A DNA stretch of 64,000 nt, from assembly GCF_016545825.1 (NCBI RefSeq), contig NC_052616.1, positions 58,115,278-58,179,277 on the forward strand, given 5' to 3'. Within the stretch, counting starts at the first letter, position 1, and every line of letters begins with the position of its first letter. Made by a program: the position numbers and the translations under genes. The notes under the pieces were generated by a model that did not search any database, was not told the origin of the DNA, and worked only from the letters and a program-made list of their open reading frames with translations. Positions 1 to 11,481 of the stretch are shown piece after piece. Source of the DNA: Eucalyptus grandis (lineage: Eukaryota > Streptophyta > Magnoliopsida > Myrtales > Myrtaceae).

Positions 1-815
1 CGAACCCAAGGCCCGCTTTGGAGTTTGTTGTCCCTCACGTCGTCCCGTCGGATTGATTCATTTTGCGCTAAAATCCGGTGAGTAATCTCACTAATCCCTG
101 ATTAGTTGACTAATTATGCTTAAGGTTGGTTTAGTTTTAATTAATTAGGTTTAAGTGGTTAGATTAGTATGGATTAGTGTTTATTAGCCAATTGTAATGC
201 GAATTAGACAAATTGATTGTGCAATTAGCAAGTAGACGTGGTCTACTATTTATTTGAAGTGTCTCGGGATTTTTCCCGACCCTTAGTGGGCTCCAATTAG
301 GCTTTTCGAGCCTAAGCGGAATTTTTGGTATTTAAATACTAATTTTCGGAATTAAATTAAATAATTATTTATTTTCCGAAAATTCATCTGGGATGGCCCG
401 AGACCGGAATATTATGCTGATGACCGTGGTGAAGTCCGTTTATTTAATCGGGCTTTATTTGAGCTAAATCGAATTTTTAATATTAATTATTTAATTTTCG
501 AAATTAATTAATTATTTATTTATTTTTCGAAAATTCAATTGAGTGGCTAATGACCAGAATATTATGCTGATGACCGTGGTAAAGTCCGTTTATTTAATTG
601 GGCTTTATTTTGTGCTAAATTGAATTTTTAATATTTATTAATTAATTATTTTTCGAAAATTAAGATTGAGATGGCCGATGACTGAAATCCCGTGCTGATT
701 GTTGTGGCACAGTTCGTTTATTTATTTGAGCTCTACGTTGCATGGAATTAAATAAATTGTGATGTTTTAGGATTTATCCTAAATTGATTTGGAATTGATT
801 GAGATTGAATGATTT
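1..815. other. AT-rich repeat-derived DNA, no gene
   Basis: No credible coding region is seen. The stretch is AT-rich and contains the tandem array at about 320-740. It reads as part of an older repetitive element that was later split by the hAT-like insertion at 824-1747 and the Ty3/gypsy insertion at 2902-14137. The identity of the older element cannot be fixed from the sequence alone. Confidence 0.5.
320..740. repeat. Tandem repeat, period about 135-150 bp, three degenerate units
   Basis: A block with an AT-rich half (TTTTCGAAAATT-like) and a half containing GCTGATGACCGTGGT recurs near 411, 561 and, more diverged, 691. Non-coding short arrays of this sort are common in long plant LTR elements. 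No function is inferred. Confidence 0.6.
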
Positions 816-823
816 ATTGGTAG

Positions 824-1747
824 TAGACCCGTTAAAGGAGTGGGTCGTCGGGTTTGGGTTGGGTCATAAATTGTCCGACCCAAATTGACCCATTTAACCC
901 GTTTATGACACGTTTATTGCAATGCAAAATTTTTGACCCATACCCGACCCATATCCAACCCATACCCGACTCATTTAATTAAACTTAATTTATTATATAT
1001 ATAGATATATATATTTAAAAATGGTATTGCTAAAATAATTTTATACAACACAAATTTAATGGACAATTTTTATAATTTTAAAATAATTATTTTAAAAAAT
1101 GGAGTTTTAATTATTTTTTTAAATAAAATTTTAATTTTTTAATTTTTTAAATATAACTTTTCTTTTTCTTTTTCTTTTTCTTTTTCTTTTTCTTTTTCTT
1201 CTTCTTCTTCTTCTTCTTCTTCTTTTTATTTGGCCGGCCGCCGGCCACGACGAAGGCCGGCGGCCGGCGGCGCGCCACGGGCGAGCCTCGAGCTCGCCCG
1301 ACTCGCCGACGCCGGCGAGCTCGAGTCTCGCCGGATTGGCGAGGCTCGAGCCTCGCCAAACGTCGCCGAGGCCTCCGCCTCCCAGATCTAGCGAGCTCGA
1401 GGCTCGCCGGCGTCGAGCGAGGCTCGAGCCTCGCCGATCCGGCAAGCCTCGAGGTCGCCGGCCGGTCGCCGCCATCGCCGTGTCGGCGACCGGAGGAAGA
1501 GGAAAGGAAAAAGAAGAAAGAAAAATAAAAATAAAAGAAAGAAAAAAAAAAAAAAGAAAAGAAAAATAAATGGGTTGCACAACCCATCTTTAGACTTTAA
1601 TGGGTTTGTAAATGGGTCCATTTATTTTAGTTCTTTTATTTTTAAAACCCATCGTGGTACCTTATTTCTCAAGGCCTGACCCATTAATGACCCATTTATG
1701 CTTAAATGGGTCCATAAATGGGTTGCACAACCCATTTAACACCTCTA
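824..1747. mobile_element. Non-autonomous hAT-like DNA transposon (924 bp)
   Basis: An 8-bp direct repeat, ATTGGTAG, lies at 816-823 and 1748-1755. Inside it the ends are imperfect inverted repeats: the left begins TAGACCCGTTAAA and the right, read inward, begins TAGAGGTGTTAAA (10 of 13 match). An 8-bp duplication with TAG-type ends fits the hAT superfamily. There is no transposase ORF. The interior is a pyrimidine tract (about 1158-1230), a GC-rich core with repeated GAGCTCGAG/GCGAGGCTC words (about 1231-1490) and a purine tract (about 1491-1570). Reading frames here are low-complexity artefacts. Confidence 0.65.
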
Positions 1748-1755
1748 ATTGGTAG

Positions 1756-2901
1756 ATGGCTGAATATGTTTATTTAGCATTTATAATGCTTTGATGAGTT
1801 GTAAAGTGGATGAAATCATGAGAGTGAATTGGAAATACTTTGAGCTATAGCTGATCAGACATGGTGTATGGGCCTACGTGGTTCGGTGACTAAGGATGTT
1901 ACTGGCGAAAATGACGCCTTAAAGAACACATGTACCGGTCTAGTACATATCCCATCATAGACATACGTGATTCGGTGATTAAGGATATCACTAGCGAAAA
2001 TGGCGCCTTAAAGAACGCACGTAGCTGTTTATTGAATACATGATTATAGGCATGTGTGGTTCGGTGATTTGGGATATCACTGGCGAAAACGACGCCTTAA
2101 AGAACGCACGCAATTGTCTATTGAACAAATCATTGTAGGCATGTGTGGTTCGGTGATTTGGGATATTATTGGCGAAAACGGCCCCTTAAAGAACGCACGC
2201 AATTGTCTATTGAACAAATCATTGTAGGCATGTGTGGTTCGGTGATTTAGGATATCACTGGCGAAAACGGCGCTTTAAAGAACGCACGCAATTGTCTAGT
2301 GGATACGTCACCTTGGCGAATAGACGCCCAAGAGCATTATTGTAGCTTTGTAACTGAGTGTACTATTGGGGATTATATGGTGTGGAGTGAGATGACCTAG
2401 AAATGGTCCAACTGACATGTAATCGACTAGGTCGATTGATCATTGCTTTGATCTGATGTTGTGAAATGACGGATTGAATGGAAATGACCGTGAGTGGTCT
2501 TGTTGGCGTGTGCTTGACTGGGTCGATTGATCGAGATATCGATCTGTGATGTGATTGCTTAGGTGCCTATTGAACTGTGCTAATATGCAGGTGGAATCTG
2601 AGGCCAAGGTAAGTCCTCTGCCCTGTACGTGTTTAGGCAGCCTATGGTATAATAGTTTACTAATCAGGCCTTAGTGGGGTAGAACTTGCTAAGCCATAGT
2701 CTCATCCCAGTTTGGGGAAAACATTTCAGGACCCCGATGAGAAGCTGAGGAGGAGGAATCTGAGTGGGAGAACTCTGAGGTAAAGCCTGAGGAGAAAAAT
2801 TTTGGAAGAAGAGGATAATCTTGAGAGGGGCCTTGAGTACGGCTCGGATGGACTGAGATTCCATCTTCTTTTGTGAACACCATTTTGATGTGAATAGTTA
2901 T
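1756..2901. other. Repeat-derived DNA without a recognisable gene
   Basis: This continues the older repeat that flanks the hAT-like element. It contains the 88-bp array at 1860-2300 and resumes at 14138 beyond the Ty3/gypsy element, whose target duplication GTTAT joins the two sides. No protein domain was recognised. Confidence 0.5.
1860..2300. repeat. Tandem array, period about 88 bp, about five units
   Basis: Units share a TGTGGTTCGGTGAT segment followed by a GGATATCACTGGCGAAAA segment and a CGCCTTAAAGAACGCACG segment, starting near 1865, 1955, 2045, 2133 and 2222. The second to fifth units are closest. They are too long and too degenerate for a CRISPR, and the context is a plant retroelement. 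Confidence 0.75.
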
Positions 2902-5547
2902 TGTCGCGACCTAAATTTTCAGGGGCAATCCTAAAGTTTAGGTTAATGGATTACTAAGTCCTAAGACTTGGCTCGGACCCTCCCAAGTCCTACCAATCGC
3001 GACTTGAAATTAATCTATTTAAACATGCAATTCTATTCAATTTGGAGCCGCCACTAATCAATTAGGTTGATTAGAAACCCAAATAAAGTATGGGAGAATA
3101 CTTTATTTTTACGAACCAGAGATTCAATAGGTCCGGGGACATGGTTACACTAGATTAGTCTAACGCCCTTTCGGTACCTTTTATTTTAATTTTAAAAAAA
3201 ATATTTTGCAGGCAATGTTGATTAATTTAAACCTAAGTTACTAACATGCAAATGGTGGTCATGCGGGTGCGTAATCAATAAAATAACATTCAAATAAAAA
3301 TGCTAATAAAAATGCATGTCCTAAACATGATTTCTAAATGACATGACACCTAATTTTTCTTTTTTCCTTTTAAAAAATTAATTATATGCAATCTTAATCT
3401 AAATTTAATATGCATGGATTTTACTTTAATGATATGTGAGATGCAATTTATATGGTATGACTTAAACTTATTACTATATGTATGCAATCTAATTTTTATA
3501 ATCCTAAATATGCGTATGCTACATGATATGGGATGAATGACATGATGTTTCTACATGCATGCTCTTTTTTATGATTTTTTTTTATGATGATTCATTTTTT
3601 AATGCATATATGCAACCTATGCTAAATAATGATGATATGAGATTAATTATGAATTAACCTATTAACTAACCAAGGAAATGACTTTTGTGTTTTCTTCTTC
3701 TTTTTTAATATGACTTAATAATTCTTATTTAAAAAATAATATAACGATGGAATACTAATCTTTTTTTTTTTTTTTATTATTTTAAAAACTACATGATGGG
3801 AATATTAAAACATTAATCTATGACCTACTAACTAGAGTGCAACATGTGGTGTGATTTATATGACCTAAATACCATTTTTATTTCTTCTTTTTTTTTTTAT
3901 TAAAGGAAAATCATCCTAATTCTAAATGAATCTTACAAAATGCAAAAGCTTTAAATATGAAATGCATATGGACCTAAGTACTTAAATTCTAGATATGCAT
4001 AATATGTGAGGAGCAAATAATGATGATGCACCAAAATATAATTCATCAATGTATATCAATGACATATATCTTAATGCAAGTCAATAATGCAAAGCAAACC
4101 ATAAATTTATCATAAAGATTAAAATAATCAAAAATCTAACCCGACGTCTCGCGGCTTAATATTTTTGATTATCATAACTTAATATGACAAATTTTCCAAT
4201 TGGATAATAAATCAAAACAAATCAAGTTAGAATAAAAATAATAAGTAAATAATAATAAAATAAAAACTATGAAACCAAATACCTAAAAATTTACCTAGTC
4301 TAACTCACGGTGGGACTTGAAGAAATGGCGAGGAAGCAAGTAATGGCTGAACTGCGATGGTGGCTCGCTGTTCGGAACAAGGGCTATCCGTCGGAGCTCC
4401 GGCGAGGTTCGGAAGTCACCGGACCCGCAGCAAAAGAGAGGAGGCAGCAAATGGTCCTGTTCGGGCGTGGAGCCGGCGTCGGTTGCTGCAGAGGTGAGGA
4501 TGCGAGCTGTGGTAGCGGCAGCGGTGCTGCGAATGCACGAGCAAGCGAAGGTCGCGGTGAAGCAAGCCTCGGATACCGGTGCAGCGGAGCAGCAGGCCCG
4601 GTGCGGCGGTGGACGGTAGGAGCTCGAGGCGGTGGCGTCGGGTGTCGCCGGGAGGGCAGCACGGCGAGAAGTCCGGCGGCGGGTCGGAGGAGGGCTCGCG
4701 GGCTGGTGCGTCGGAGGCGTCGGTTCGGCGTCGGGCGCCGCGGCTGCTGGCGTTGCGACGAGAGCAGTGAGGTGGACTTCGGCCACGGGGACATCGAGGT
4801 GATGCGGGGCGTCGGGCACCGGACCGAGGCGGAGTAGCGCGGGCTACCGGGCGAAGTGGACGGCGGTGGTCGTCGGGATCGCGATTTGCAGCAGCGAGGA
4901 GTGTGGGGTCGTCGTGAGGGTGCTCGCGGCTGTGGAGTTCCGGCGGCAGATGCTGGTGGAGTTGAGCGGCGGTGCGAGCGGAGGATCTTGGACCGGCGGC
5001 GATGTGGGGGCGCAGAGCGGCGGCAAAGCAGTCTTGGCAGCGGGGAAGAAATGGGCAGCAGGGACAGAAACTTACGAGGAAGATGAACAAGAGTCCATCT
5101 TTTTGCCCTTTTTTTTTTACTTTCTCTCACCGACACTTTTTCTCACCTGTCTCTCTCTCGCCGATCCCTCGATGTCCCCCTCACTCTCACTTTTTGCTTT
5201 CCCTCACGTCACCTCTCTCGTATCTTCTCTTCTCTCCACCTTTTCTTTTGACTTTTCTCCTCTTCTTCTTTTGTTTTTCCTTTCTCCCTTTTTTCTTCGA
5301 CCAACAATCAAGAGAACCCCCCAAGGTGAAGAAGAACCCCTCTATTTATAAAGCGAAAATTCGAGTTTGTTTCGCCGGTAGAGATTTTTGCTCAACCTCT
5401 CGCCGGTGGAGATTTTCGCTCAACTTCTCCAACAAAGAAATGGCTCCAAAATCCGGCTGTTGAATTATTTTGAATTCAAAATTTCTTTTCAAAATTTCCC
5501 TCTAATCTTTTATTTTCTAAAAATTGAATCTAAATTAGGTGTCAACA
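2902..5547 (-). repeat. 3' LTR of the minus-strand Ty3/gypsy element
   Basis: This begins TGTCGCGACC and ends GTCAACA on the plus strand, that is TGTTGAC to GTCGCGACA in element sense. It carries an AT-rich half (2905-4290), a GC-rich block (about 4310-5060) and a CT-rich block (about 5090-5300). Several long reading frames in the GC-rich block on both strands are compositional and are not credited as genes. Confidence 0.9.
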
Positions 5548-5560
5548 GCTGCCCCTCTTT
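5548..5560 (-). other. Polypurine tract of the Ty3/gypsy element
   Basis: The minus strand reads AAAGAGGGGCAGC immediately before the LTR terminus TGTTGACACC. This is the expected plus-strand primer position and it fixes the element's orientation. Confidence 0.8.
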
Positions 5561-5609
5561 GAAGGGAGCTCGTAGAGGTTTCCATCAAAGATAAATGACA
5601 CCTAAATTT

Positions 5610-6115
5610 AGACCATGTAGAATGAATGCAAAATGAATATGAAATGCATATGCAAATGTTAATGACCTCTTTTTCAAATAAATTTAATTCTTTTTGAAAT
5701 GCAAGGTTATGCAATAATGCAATGATTTGGTCAAGAATGTAGATCTCAATGTGTCTATGCTCAATGAAATGCAAATGCAAAATGAATGCAAAATGAATAT
5801 GAAATGCATATGCAAATGTTAGTGACTTCTTTTTTCAAATAAATTTAATTCTTTTTGAAATGCAAGGTCATGCAATAATGCAATGTAAATGCAATGATTT
5901 GGTCAAGAACGTAGATCTCAATGTGTCTATGCTCAATGAAATGCAAATGCAAAATGAATATGAAATGCATATGCAAATGTTAGTGACCTCTTTTTCAAAT
6001 AAATTTAATTCTTTTTGAAATGCAAGGTCATGCAATAATGCAATGTAAATGCAATGATTTTATCGAGAGCATATATTTCTATGTGTCCATGCTTAATGAA
6101 ATGCAAAATGCAAAG
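5610..6115. repeat. Tandem repeat, period about 160 bp, three units
   Basis: Units starting near 5631, 5791 and 5951 share ATGAATATGAAATGCATATG, a TTTAATTCTTTTTGAAATGC segment and a GTAGATCTCAATGTGTCTAT segment. The third unit is slightly diverged. The array lies just inside the element from its polypurine tract, in the untranslated 3' part. Confidence 0.8.
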
Positions 6116-6284
6116 AAGCACACGTACCTGTCATACTTATCTGGAGATTCAGAAAAGTATTATTAGGTGTGAAATGATTCCTATAAGACCTAACCAACAT
6201 CTGGAAATCTCTTCAGATAATTGAAAGGCTCAAAGTCTTTAGAGATCTGGAACTCTCATCAGATCCTAAGCACTTGGAAATCAC

Positions 6285-6740
6285 ATTTAGATGTTTGAAA
6301 ATACAAATACTTGGAAGTCACATCAAGCATTTAAATATTCAAATTCTGGAATTCATGCTGGACATTTGAAAATATCTGGAAATCACATCAGACATTTTAG
6401 AAGGACAAACACTTGGTATCACATCAAGCGTTTAAGGGTTCAAATATCTGGGGTTTTTACTAAACATCTGGAAGTCACATCGACGTTTGGAAAGACAAAC
6501 ACTTGGTATCACATCAAGCGTTTAAGGGTTCAAATATCTGGGGTTTTTACTAAACATCTAGAAGTCACATTAGACGTTTGGAAAGACAAACACTTGGTAT
6601 CACATCAAGCGTTTAAGGGTTCAAATATCTGGGGTTTTTACTAAACATCTGGAAGTCACATCAGACGTTTGGAAAGACAAACACTTGGTATCACATCAAG
6701 CATTTAAGGGTTCAAATATCTGGGGTTCACACTAGACATT
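6285..6740. repeat. Tandem repeat, period 91 bp, about five units
   Basis: The best units start near 6485, 6576 and 6667 and share GGAAAGACAAACACTTGGTA, a GTTTAAGGGTTCAAATATCT segment and GGAAGTCACAT. Shorter, degenerate units precede them. The array is internally open on the plus strand (about 6291-6644), but that frame is antisense to the element and repetitive, so it is not taken as a gene. Confidence 0.8.
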
Positions 6741-8848
6741 TGAAAATATTTTACAAATTGGTACTTGGAATTCTCATCAAGCACCAAGATGACTGAACAA
6801 ACTCGGGGTTTCAAAGACAATTTTTTTTTTTTTGGTCTTTGAGGAAAAATTCAATGATGGCTTTATCAAGCTTCTACTGGAAAAATTATCAAGAGGACAA
6901 TTTTCAGTTATAGTGTGAATCTCTTGAACATGCTAAATGAGACACTTTTGGTGTGAAAAAGGCTTTTTCACTCGCTCTCATTTAAGAGGGGTTATTTGTC
7001 CCGACCATTGATGCGGGAATATATCACTCAATCTTATTATCATCTTGTCGACAAGAGTTCGAATTTTCTTGCAATCAGTACGACCTTACCAATCTGAGAG
7101 GTCTTTGACAAGGATTGTAATGTGGGTTTGGTCAATGGCTTAGCAAAAGAGACTCTTTGAATCAAGGCTATTGAAAGAACAATTCTGTAATCATCTCCGG
7201 GTTTACAAGTCAAGAACCCTGCAAAATGAGAAAGAAATAATCTTGCTCGCACTTCTTCGAGCAATGCTCAAAACATGTGAATTCCTACGTTAATTTAAGT
7301 GCCTTAATCTGAAGAGACTTTGTAAGGGACGTAACATAGGCTTGGTTCTTGGGTTTGAGAAATGAAAGGATCGTTAGGCTCAAAGATGTGTGTAATGGGT
7401 AAGAGTTGGTGATCATCTTGACATTACTACTAGTTTTCTTCGCCACCGATTGTCTTCTTGACAAATTTCTTTATTGGCTCAAGAGTTTATCATGATGCCA
7501 ATGATTATTCAATCTGGAGATCATTTTCTTTGATGATAGGCATCGATCAGCACACGCTCTTTTTCATGCCCCCAATTCATCGGTCATTTCTCTCTTCTTT
7601 TCACGGGCATTGGCCTTGCTTTTACCAGGCACACTACTTTTTCTTGCCCCTTATTTTTTTGCATTTATTTTCTCTGGACTCACACAGTTTTCTTTCATCA
7701 GCATTTTAGACCATGCTATTCGAATGATTGTCTTTCATCTTGCCCCAGTGTAGGGGATGATCACCAACTGGGTTTGACATGAAATGAATTCATAGGCTCA
7801 AGTGGGATATGCAAAGGATATAAGTGTGTAGGATAAAGAAAGAACTGCTCTTCGTCATCCTAAGGCACTTAAATTATCACATGAATTCAATGTAATAGCA
7901 CAACTTGAAGATTGATTCAAGTGAAAGCAAGAAAATTTCAACTCATTTTCCTTCTCCTTCAATGTCAACTTACCTCCATTTGCCCCAATGTGGGGTGGTT
8001 CTTGACAGGGGTAGTATGAAAGAAATTCTTCAAGTATTTGGGCTCAAAGAGGGGTTAAACAAGGGTTCATTGATAGAGAAATGAACTGCCCCTCGTCATT
8101 TTAGTTGTCGTACTTTCGCAAGAAAACTCTTCACCTTGAAGTACAAGACGTTTTCATACTCACCTCACAATGTATAAACAAGGGACTGTGTATGGGATAA
8201 AGCTTGCCTTTCACACCTCATTTAACATGTTCAAGTAATTCGACATCTTTCACTGAATTATCCATTTTGATAAATTTCAAGTGGAATTGACAAATTGCAC
8301 AATATCATGTGGAAGCATTCTATGATGACAAAAAGGCCATGCTCTATCAAATCATAAAGTCAAAGCTGTTAAGTGTCTATGTCTTGCCCCTCTTTGCAAA
8401 GGAGCTCATAGAGATTCCTTAAATGTGCGCAAAGCTGCACCTGAAACATAAAGCAAATAATTAAATGAAACAAACAGGGTAAATTAGATGCATGCTGGAA
8501 GATGATTTTATTTTGAAATTTTTTCAAGGGAACATGAAGAAGCCTAGCCTTCGAATTAGCTCATTGCCGTTTTCTTTTTGTAGGATTTCATCACGGGGCT
8601 AGTTTGGTATACTTCAACATGCCCTTAAAACATGAAAATCTCCATGCATTTTATTGGATGAAAAGCAAATTACATTATTGAAATAAGGGAAATGCTAGAA
8701 TTGAAAATGCAAATATGCAAATATGGAAAGCAATAAAGACTCCTGCAAGCAGAGGAGTGTGCAAATAATTAACATTTTCCTACTCTTGAGCTTTGTCGAT
8801 GACAAACACTAAATTCTCTTTGAATAGTTTAGTCATTCCTTGAGTGCA
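6741..8848. other. Non-coding 3' internal region of the Ty3/gypsy element
   Basis: In element sense this follows the truncated gag. The pol domains of an autonomous relative would be expected here, but no protease, reverse transcriptase, RNase H or integrase motif was found on either strand. Tracts resembling GCCCCTCTTTG-type polypurine-tract sequence recur (for example near 8390), suggesting internal rearrangement. Confidence 0.5.
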
Positions 8849-9313
8849 TCATCGAGCTCTCAATCTTTGAGGTGCGGGATCATCTATGCCACCCCATCCA
8901 TCTGGGATGATATCCCGTGGGTCGAAGTAGGAGCTGGGAGGAGCTGAATACTTTACATAATAATCGAATTTGCCACTTGGTTGCCCCAGGGTGTCCATCA
9001 CTTCTTTATCTCTCAAATCGGCCACAGGAGTATGTTGTGGTAACACCACTTCAACTTGCGGAGCTTGTGGGGCAATGTTTGCTTGGAGAGAGTCGATTTT
9101 CTTAGAGAGCTGCTCAAGAACATTCAGGACTTGCTTCATCTCTGATTCAAGAGCAACACGAGCTTGTTCAGCAACACGTGTTTGTTCAGTGTTGCCAGCC
9201 ATTGTTGTCCTAGAACGAGTACGGATTGGTGATCTTGGATTAGCCGTGTTGTCACCTGTCAATGTAAAAATAATACAGTAAGTATCATAACAAATGAGAT
9301 TGGTCCATGACAA
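8849..9313 (-). pseudogene. Truncated gag-like ORF of the Ty3/gypsy element
   Basis: The frame is open to a stop at 8849. A likely methionine lies at 9202, where the protein starts MAGNTEQTRVAEQAR. It continues with a coiled-coil-like stretch (EMKQVLNVLEQLSKKIDSLQ) and a Pro/Asp-rich tail. Just upstream, in the sense of the gene, the minus strand has a splice-acceptor-like TTGACAG before an Arg/Ser-rich segment (SPIRTRSR), as known for gag starts of Tat-type elements, some of which splice here. The frame ends after about 117 residues without reaching a capsid core or zinc knuckle, so it is a remnant. It lies downstream of the DUF7745-type ORF. Confidence 0.5.
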
Positions 9314-9502
9314 CGGTCAATCGCTTATTTTATTAAGTGAAATCAAATTCCAAAGACATCAACTTAAAATGCTAACATAACTCCCTAGGAAATTAAATTC
9401 CTAAAACATCAATCTAAGAAATTGAAATAACATCATAAAGCTTGAATTAAACTCTTAAATCTAGCGACTCTTTTCTATATACAATTGGGAGATCACAGTC
9501 TT

Positions 9503-10898
9503 TCAAAGCTTCTTGTTCTGTCGAACCAACTCAGAAATACGAGCTTCTTTCCTTTCCACCGTTTCTTCAAGATTTTCAATTTGTGCTTTACGAGTGGGCT
9601 TCATGGTCACTTCAGGTATCACGGGAAGTAGAGCTTGAGGGATCTCGTGATGATGGATATAATAATCCGAGGCATGAAAAATCTTCTCATTTCCTTTCAA
9701 TCTTCTAGGCACCACTATCTTTTCCGGATGGCATTCCTTCCATGCATTTTCAAGATGCTCGATCTCATCGAGGTATTTGTGATCCTTGTGCACGAAGTGG
9801 GCTTGAAACAGATCCACTCGGAGAGGAGGTGGGATATCTTGAAGCACTCGACATGGCGGGCCACTCTATAAGGATAGTAAGATGTTGCACCAGTAATTCC
9901 CATCGTTGGAATTGGATTATCTGTCTTGTGAGAGAAACGAGCCACGCTAACATGGAACCATTTAGCATACCATAGGAAGCCCTTGAGATCTGGATTTTTA
10001 AGAAAAGTCACCCAATCGAAAAATGATTTTCCGGTATACTTTTTTTCTAAGATTGAAAATCTCTTTATTGGGTAACTAGAATCATCAATTTCACCTCGAC
10101 GCATGAAATGACCAAACTCCTTCATGTGAGAAAGAAACCAAATCTGTAAAAGCTCGGGAGAGGCATTCATGACTTTTTCTCCATTTTGTTTAAAACGGTT
10201 GAGGGATAAAAATGTCTCAGCTAAGATCATGTTTATAAAATTCATGCCGGCACATGCTTGTCGACCACCCATGCAATCGAAGGATTAATAGCATTTCTTC
10301 GATGAGGAAATATTATAAGTCCAAAGAATGCTAAGATGAATATCCTACCCTTTTGGCGCATTGAAGATTGATTTAAAAAATGATTAGCCAAAAAAGAGAA
10401 AGGGCATGCATTACAATTAGCTTTCAACACTTTCTTAACCTCGTCAATTTTAATTCTTAAAAATTGAGATAAAATTGATGTGGGTTCCATACCAAGAGGT
10501 GGCCTAACAAGTTCAGTCTCAAGGGGCATTCCTATGATGACGCTATACTCTTCCGGTGTTGGAGTTAGCTCATTCTTACCGAAAATAAATGTAGCCGTCT
10601 CGGGACACCAAAAGTGTGATATAGCTTGCAAAACACCACTATGGACTCCGATATCCAAAAGGGGGATGAGCCGTCCAAGATCGACTCCACATAATCTTGA
10701 CCTTTTTTACTTAAATTGTTCCACCACCCTCTCGAGCTCAATCTTGGGAGTTGGAATGAATTGAACATCGGATCTCCCCATTGCATATAAAATAAGACCG
10801 ACGACGAAACCTAGTGTCATGGACCAACGAAATTGCAAGTAAGTAAATTGCAATAGCGAGAATTTAAACAACTTACTTTTACTGGGAAGAGATGACAA
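9503..10898 (-). pseudogene. DUF7745-type (plant-mobile-domain-like) ORF1, frameshifted
   Basis: Four overlapping minus-strand frames join into one decayed protein: 10786-10565, 10658-10242, 10272-9715 and 9847-9503, with a possible upstream piece to 10898. Recognisable parts are a leader (SPFWISESIVVFCKLYHTFGV), then TFIFGKNELTPTPEEYSVIIGMP, which is typical of the retroelement-associated DUF7745 family, then the internal FLANHFL and IFILAFFGLIIFP segments, and a C-terminal coiled coil (IENLEETVERKEARISELV). In known relatives this ORF lies between the primer site and gag, as here. The family's molecular role is unknown. At least three frame changes make it a pseudogene. The family name is from memory and was not searched. 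Confidence 0.6.
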
Positions 10899-11458
10899 TC
10901 ACATAGACACACGCATGAGACGTGAGGCTCGATTTCTATCTAGATGGCTTAACAAAATGGAGCTAAGAGGATGATCTGACCGTTGCAGTCTCGCATTAAC
11001 GTGTCAGGTCCTCCTAACCCCGGCTCAGTCGAATGAAATGTCTAATATCACGCAGTCTCGCGGATATGGACAAACACATTCGACACCATGAAGAACTTTC
11101 GGGGAAGAGAAGGTCAACCTCTATATAGCGGTCTCGCTTTAGAGGAAGTATCATTCTCAACACCATCCTAAGAATCTATCGCAGCTCAGGTCCGGCAGCA
11201 GGTTGTGTGTGCTATAGTGTAGTGATAAAAACAATAAAACATGCACAACAGTTTAATTGCAAACAACACTTCTATAGTTCAACCATTCATCCTTAACTCC
11301 AACCTGCAAAACAAGGGTTAGCAAAGACTACTCCCCTTATACCTCCAATCTGCAAAAACATTTAACACTTTATGTTAGAGCGTACCTTGTTTCCATGCTG
11401 CCAAACAAAATATTTTTCTTAAAAATAAAACAGGCCTATGTCCACTATGAGTTTTAAC

Positions 11459-11478
11459 TCGTCCGCCGGAGTCGCCTA
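11459..11478 (-). other. Primer binding site, tRNA-Arg type (Ty3/gypsy element)
   Basis: The minus strand next to the LTR reads TAGGCGACTCCGGCGGACGA. Its GGCGACTCCG core is that of tRNA-Arg-primed plant Tat/Ogre elements. It sits 3 bp inside the LTR boundary, as expected for a primer site. Confidence 0.65.
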
Positions 11479-11481
11479 AGT

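Noticed and set aside
1131..1621. Arg-, Lys- or Phe-rich frames over the hAT-like element
   Set aside because: Products of homopolymer and GC-rich tracts with no domain.
1860..2300. CRISPR-like array
   Set aside because: Whole units, not short repeats with unique spacers, recur, and the window is plant nuclear DNA.
4295..5136. Long GC-rich reading frames on both strands, repeated at 12879-13779
   Set aside because: They lie inside the LTRs, differ by frameshifts between the two LTR copies, and have compositional Arg/Pro/Ser-rich content.
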